From: Actinomycetes bacterium
GTDB taxonomy: Bacteria; Actinomycetota; Actinomycetes; DATJPE01
Direction: 5' to 3'
Assembly: GCA_035506535.1 (NCBI GenBank)
Contig: DATJPE010000101.1
Coordinates: 1 to 34,577 of the forward strand
DNA: 34,577 nucleotides
Made by a program: the position numbers and the translations under genes. Below, piece by piece: positions 31,181-34,577 of the stretch; positions within the stretch are counted from its first letter, which is position 1; the number at the start of each line of letters is the position of its first letter. The notes under the pieces were generated by a model. That model saw nothing but the letters and a program-made list of their open reading frames with translations. It was not told the DNA's origin and ran no database searches.

Positions 31181-33234
31181 GGCCGTCCGGCCTGGATCTT
31201 GCGAAGTGCCTCCACGAGGCAGTCGACGTCCTCAGGCGTGTTGTACAGCGCGAGGGAAGGCCGCACCGTGCTCTCCACGCCGAAGCGGCGCAGGATCGGC
31301 TGCGCGCAGTGGTGCCCGGCCCGCACCGCGATGCCCTCGCGGTCCAGCGCCGCGCCGACGTCCTCGGTCCGGAAGCCGTCGAGGACGAAGGAGATGACGC
31401 CGGCCTTGTCAGCGGCCGTCCCGATGAGGCGCAGGCCGGGGATGGTACGCAGGCCGTCGGTCGCATAGCCGAGGAGCTCGTGCTCGTACGCCGCGACGTT
31501 GGCCACACCGATGCCGCTCAGGTAGTCCAGCGCCGCGCCGAGACCCACGGCGTCGGCGATGTTGCCGGTGCCCGCCTCGAACTTCGACGGCGGGTGCTGG
31601 TACACCGTCCGCTCGAAGGTCACGTCAGCGATCATGTTCCCCCCGCCCTGCCAGGGAGGCATGTCCTCGAGCAGCCGCTTCTTGCCGTAGACGACACCGA
31701 TGCCCGTCGGGCCGAAGACCTTGTGTCCGGAGAACACGAAGAAGTCACAGTCGAGTGCCTGCACGTCGGTCGGCATGTGCGAGACCGACTGGGCGCCGTC
31801 GAGCAGGACGGGTACGCCGTGCCGGTGGGCGATGTCGATCATCGCAGCGGCCGGGGTGATCGTGCCCAGCGCGTTGGACACCTGGGTGAAGGCGACCAGC
31901 CGGGTCCTCGGCGTGATGAGCCGCTGGTACTCGGAGAGCACCACCTGGCCCGTGTCGTCGACGGGAGCAACTCGCAGGACCGCTCCGGTCCGGGCGCAGA
32001 CCTGTTGCCAGGGCACGATGTTCGCGTGGTGCTCGAGCCAGGTGATGAGGACCTCGTCGCCTCGGTCGAGGTTGGCGATCCCCCAGCTCTGGGCGACGAG
32101 GTTGATGCCCTCCGTCGTCCCCCGGACGAAGACGACCTCCTCGTCGGAGGGTGCGTTGAGGAAGCGCCGGACCTTGTCCCGCGCCGCCTCGTAGGCGTCG
32201 GTGGCGCGTGCCGCAAGGACGTGCGCGGCACGGTGGATGTTGGAGTTCTCGTGCTCGTAGAAGTGCGACAGGCGGTCGATCACGGCCTGCGGCTTCTGGG
32301 TCGTCGCCGCGTTGTCCAGCCACACCAGCCGCTTGCCGTGCACCTGGGTGCGCAGGATCGGGAAGTCACCACGCACCAGGTGCGGGTCGAAGGGTCCCGG
32401 CGCGCGCTCCAGCGTGGGCACCAGGTCCGGGTGGAAGCCGAGTGAGCTCTCCGAGATCTGGAGATCGGCGGACCGGACCGGGCTCGCCAGGGCGGAGCCG
32501 GCCTCGTCCATCGGGTACGCCACGGCCGGCTGTGCCGAGACCGGGACGGCCAGCGGATCGGGGACACCCTCGAGGGAGCTGGGCTCGGCGGCGTCGGGCG
32601 TGGCCGAGGGCACGACGGGCATGAACGGCACGGCCGCGACGAAACCCATCACCGCACCCAGGGTGGTCGGCACCTGAGCCAGCTGCACCTCGTCGGGCAT
32701 CGGCACGGGGGAGCCGGCGGGCTGCTCGAACGCCGGGGTCGTCGCGACGTCGTGCGAGGCGGTCGGTACCGACGAGGCGAGGGGCTGCGGAACCTCCGCG
32801 GCAGGTGGGTCGGCGGTGGCAGGGCCGTCGGCCAGGCTCAGCAGCGCGACGAGGTCCGGAGGAGCCGGGACGCCGGGTGGGAGCGACGGCAGCGTGGTGA
32901 AGGACGCGACGCCCAGCGGTGGGGGGAGCTCAGTGAGGTAGGGCGCGTCCGGGACCGGCACAGGTGACACCAGCGGTCCCGGGAGGGGTGCGCTCGCGGT
33001 GGCCGCGGACGTCGGGGGTGCGGGTTGGCTGCGAAGCGACGGCGAGGGCGGCGACAGGGGAGCGGGTGGGGGCAGGTTGCCGGGTGCCGCCGAGGGAGCG
33101 ACGGTGGCGCCGTCGGGCAGGGCGCGGAAGAACTCGTTGGCCAGGGCGGTCAGCGTCGCGACGTCCGGCAGCCCGACCGCCGGCCCCTCGCCATCCGTCG
33201 GCACGCCGTCACCGACGACGTCACTTGTACTCAT
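31177..33234 (-). CDS. Encapsulin cargo: SufS-type cysteine desulfurase with long N-terminal domain
   Basis: A 685-residue protein. Residues 286-685 form a class V aminotransferase-fold cysteine desulfurase of the SufS group. PLP-binding K505 lies in FVFSGHKVFGPTG, and persulfide-forming C643 in VRAGHHCAQPILRRFG, within the usual active-site loop. Before it lies an extension of about 280 residues, 1-60% of it Pro and Ala, predicted disordered, containing islands such as LPDVATLTALANEFFRALP (22-40) and two related motifs, LTELPPPLG (100-108) and LAQVPTTLG (185-193). Family 2A encapsulins load exactly this kind of desulfurase through its N-terminal extension. It converts cysteine to alanine and enzyme-bound sulfur, and links to sulfur storage. 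ATG 33234 overlaps the encapsulin stop by 14 nt. Confidence 0.93.
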   Translation of the reverse strand: MSTSDVVGDGVPTDGEGPAVGLPDVATLTALANEFFRALPDGATVAPSAAPGNLPPPAPLSPPSPSLRSQPAPPTSAATASAPLPGPLVSPVPVPDAPYLTELPPPLGVASFTTLPSLPPGVPAPPDLVALLSLADGPATADPPAAEVPQPLASSVPTASHDVATTPAFEQPAGSPVPMPDEVQLAQVPTTLGAVMGFVAAVPFMPVVPSATPDAAEPSSLEGVPDPLAVPVSAQPAVAYPMDEAGSALASPVRSADLQISESSLGFHPDLVPTLERAPGPFDPHLVRGDFPILRTQVHGKRLVWLDNAATTQKPQAVIDRLSHFYEHENSNIHRAAHVLAARATDAYEAARDKVRRFLNAPSDEEVVFVRGTTEGINLVAQSWGIANLDRGDEVLITWLEHHANIVPWQQVCARTGAVLRVAPVDDTGQVVLSEYQRLITPRTRLVAFTQVSNALGTITPAAAMIDIAHRHGVPVLLDGAQSVSHMPTDVQALDCDFFVFSGHKVFGPTGIGVVYGKKRLLEDMPPWQGGGNMIADVTFERTVYQHPPSKFEAGTGNIADAVGLGAALDYLSGIGVANVAAYEHELLGYATDGLRTIPGLRLIGTAADKAGVISFVLDGFRTEDVGAALDREGIAVRAGHHCAQPILRRFGVESTVRPSLALYNTPEDVDCLVEALRKIQAGRP

Positions 33235-34150
33235 GGTAGTTCGTGACGTCGACGTCGGTCAGCGCGCCAATGGCGTCGTGGGTGTGCACCGCCGCCGAGC
33301 AGTACAGCGACACCAGGTACGACGCGATGGCCTTGTGGTCGATGCCCATGAAGCGGACCGACAGACTGGGAGTGACCTCTCCGGGGACACCCGGCTGGAA
33401 CAGTCCGACGACGCCCTGCTTCTCGGCCCCGGTGCGCAGCAGCAGGACGTTCGTCCTGCCCTTGTCCGTCACGTCGAGCTTGTCGCAGGGGATGACGGGC
33501 AGTCCGCGCCAGGTGAGGAACTGGGCTCCGAACAGGTTCACCGTCGCCGGTGGGACGCCCCGGCGCGTGCACTCTCGTCCGAAGGCGGCGACCGCCCTCG
33601 GATGGGCCAGGAAGAAGCTCGGCTGCTTCCACACGAGCGAGATCAGCTCGTCGAAGTCGTCCGGCGTCGGAGGGCCGGTACGGGTGGCTACCTTCTGGGA
33701 GTCGACCACCTGGTTCAGCAGCCCGTAGTCCGTGTTGTTGACCAGCTCCCCCTCCTGGCGCTCCTTGATCTTCTCGATCGTGAGGCGCAGCTGTTCGCGA
33801 ATCTGGTCGTGGGGCGAGCTGAAGAGATCCGACACCCGGGTCTGGACGTCCAGCACCGTCGTCACGGCATTGAGCACGTACTCCCGCGGTTCCTTCTCGT
33901 AGTCGACGAACGTCTCGGGCAGCTCCTCCTCCTGCTCCGGGCTGCACTCCACGTCCGCAGCGCCCGCTTCCGCGTCCTTGACCTTGTTGACGCGGTAGAC
34001 ACCCGCCTCGACCGGGACCCACGGCAGCAGGCTGACCAACCATCGGGGCGTGATGCCTGACCACTGCGGGGCGGTCTTCGTGGTCGTGGACAGCTGCCGT
34101 GCAGCCGCCTCCCCAAGGGTGTGCCTCACGTCGGTCGTCGCGTCCGCCAT
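33221..34150 (-). CDS. Family 2A encapsulin shell protein
   Basis: A 309-residue HK97-fold shell protein of the SrpI type (Family 2A). Family features are an extended N-terminal arm with TAPQWSGITPRWLVSLLPWV, the EYVLNAVTTVLDVQTRVSDL helix, LVNNTDYGLLNQV, FDELISLVWKQPSFFLAHPR and the terminal CSAAVHTHDAIGALTDVD. There is no inserted cyclic-nucleotide-binding domain, which separates it from Family 2B. It should self-assemble into an icosahedral protein compartment housing the cysteine desulfurase encoded next. ATG 34150 is chosen because homologues begin near MADATTDVRH and the frame beyond it (to 34438) overlaps the divergent dehydrogenase gene. The region 34151-34343 must hold promoters for both directions, but I cannot place them. 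Confidence 0.93.
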   Translation of the reverse strand: MADATTDVRHTLGEAAARQLSTTTKTAPQWSGITPRWLVSLLPWVPVEAGVYRVNKVKDAEAGAADVECSPEQEEELPETFVDYEKEPREYVLNAVTTVLDVQTRVSDLFSSPHDQIREQLRLTIEKIKERQEGELVNNTDYGLLNQVVDSQKVATRTGPPTPDDFDELISLVWKQPSFFLAHPRAVAAFGRECTRRGVPPATVNLFGAQFLTWRGLPVIPCDKLDVTDKGRTNVLLLRTGAEKQGVVGLFQPGVPGEVTPSLSVRFMGIDHKAIASYLVSLYCSAAVHTHDAIGALTDVDVTNYHEYK

Positions 34151-34343
34151 CGCTCTCGCCCTCGCTTCCAGCCCACTCGGTGGCCGCACGTTGCCGCGCG
34201 CGACCAACGATCTCCGACTGACGAACTTACTCCCGCGCGGTCGGCCCGGCGGGCGCTCCGCGCGTCCGGATCGACCGGTTCCTCCGCGCCCCCGGCCCGA
34301 GCCCCTGCTGACGGTGCCGATCCGCGTCGGGCAGGGTAGGGGC

Positions 34344-34577
34344 GTGGAACGGATGCTGGCCTGGGTCGTGGATTCACCCCGCCCCATCGATTCCGGGCCG
34401 CTGCGCCGGGTCGAGCGGGAGGTGCCCGAGCCCGGCACCGGTCAGGTCCGGGTCCGCGTCCGCTGCTGCGGGGTCTGCCGCACGGACCTGCACCTCGCGG
34501 AGGGGGACCTGGCGCCGCGCCGGCCCGGGGTCACCCCGGGCCACGAGGTGGTCGGGGTCGTGGACGCCGTCGGACCC
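34344..34577 (+). CDS. Zinc-dependent alcohol dehydrogenase, N-terminal part (partial)
   Basis: The first 78 codons of a medium-chain zinc alcohol dehydrogenase, running off the window end. Visible features are the opening strands MLAWVVDSPRPI and VRVRVRCCGVCRTDLHLAEG, in which the Cys of GVCRTD is the catalytic zinc ligand, and PGHEVVGVVDAVGP, which supplies the zinc-site His-Glu pair. This matches the AdhA/AdhP-like propanol-preferring group. GTG 34344 or ATG 34353 may be the start; neither has a strong ribosome site. It is divergent from the encapsulin gene with about 190 nt between them. No functional link to the encapsulin is evident. Confidence 0.88.
   Translation, partial: MERMLAWVVDSPRPIDSGPLRRVEREVPEPGTGQVRVRVRCCGVCRTDLHLAEGDLAPRRPGVTPGHEVVGVVDAVGP

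Noticed and set aside
33221-34150. Family 2B encapsulin or phage capsid
   Set aside because: No inserted cyclic-nucleotide-binding domain as in Family 2B, and no portal, terminase, protease or other phage gene nearby; the desulfurase partner fits Family 2A.
34151-34438. Longer encapsulin start upstream of 34150
   Set aside because: The extra 96 residues are low-complexity, overlap the divergent dehydrogenase start, and shell proteins of this family begin close to MADATT.
1-34577. CRISPR arrays, tRNA/rRNA genes, insertion sequences, prophage or integrative elements
   Set aside because: No regularly spaced direct repeats, cloverleaf-like sequence, transposase or integrase was seen on either strand.

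Overview
The window is about 70% GC and gene-dense, with frequent GTG starts, many 1-14 nt gene overlaps and mycothiol-type arsenate reductases. This points to a high-GC actinomycete; I cannot name the genus from sequence alone, although the content would suit Nocardioidaceae or a relative. I see no tRNA, rRNA, CRISPR array, transposase or integrase, so it looks like ordinary chromosome with several accessory modules.

Layout. 1-6255: tail of an HNH endonuclease, a phytanoyl-CoA dioxygenase-like enzyme, a decayed cyclase C-terminus, a minus-strand set (small membrane protein, DUF1990 protein, MTHFR-like protein), a hypothetical gene, a methyltransferase and an alpha/beta-hydrolase fused to a LuxR DNA-binding domain. 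6256-10890: a secreted GH9 cellulase with a recognisable promoter, a small membrane protein, a GAP-family membrane protein and an MFS exporter. 10901-13661: an arsenic module, arsR divergent from arsI-like / aquaporin / arsC / arsC, with no ArsB or Acr3 pump. 13633-18433: two class III nucleotide cyclases in tandem, one canonical (zinc ribbons-cyclase-ATPase-TPR) and one hydrolase-cyclase fusion lacking key residues of both domains. 18518-21574: a GH32-like beta-propeller hydrolase divergent from an amylosucrase. 21692-25305: a giant MFS-cNMP-patatin fusion followed by a free-standing cNMP-binding protein, plausible readers of the cAMP made by the neighbouring cyclase. 25306-31180: a structured leader and a four-gene overlapping operon (APC permease, glutamine-synthetase-like ligase, nitroreductase-like protein of unknown function, cytochrome P450). 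31177-34150: on the opposite strand, a Family 2A encapsulin shell gene overlapping its cargo cysteine desulfurase, which carries a roughly 280-residue Pro/Ala-rich N-terminal extension. 34344-end: start of a zinc alcohol dehydrogenase.

Most interesting parts. (1) The encapsulin/cysteine-desulfurase nanocompartment, with a repeated short motif in the cargo extension that may be a shell-docking element. (2) The uncharacterised ligase-flavoprotein-P450 operon, which meets the encapsulin operon tail to tail at a shared CTAG and has a structured leader of about 200 nt. (3) A local cyclic-nucleotide set: two cyclases, a third cyclase remnant and two cNMP-binding proteins, one of them fused to an exporter and a phospholipase. 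Functions are inferred from motifs read by eye; no database search was run.
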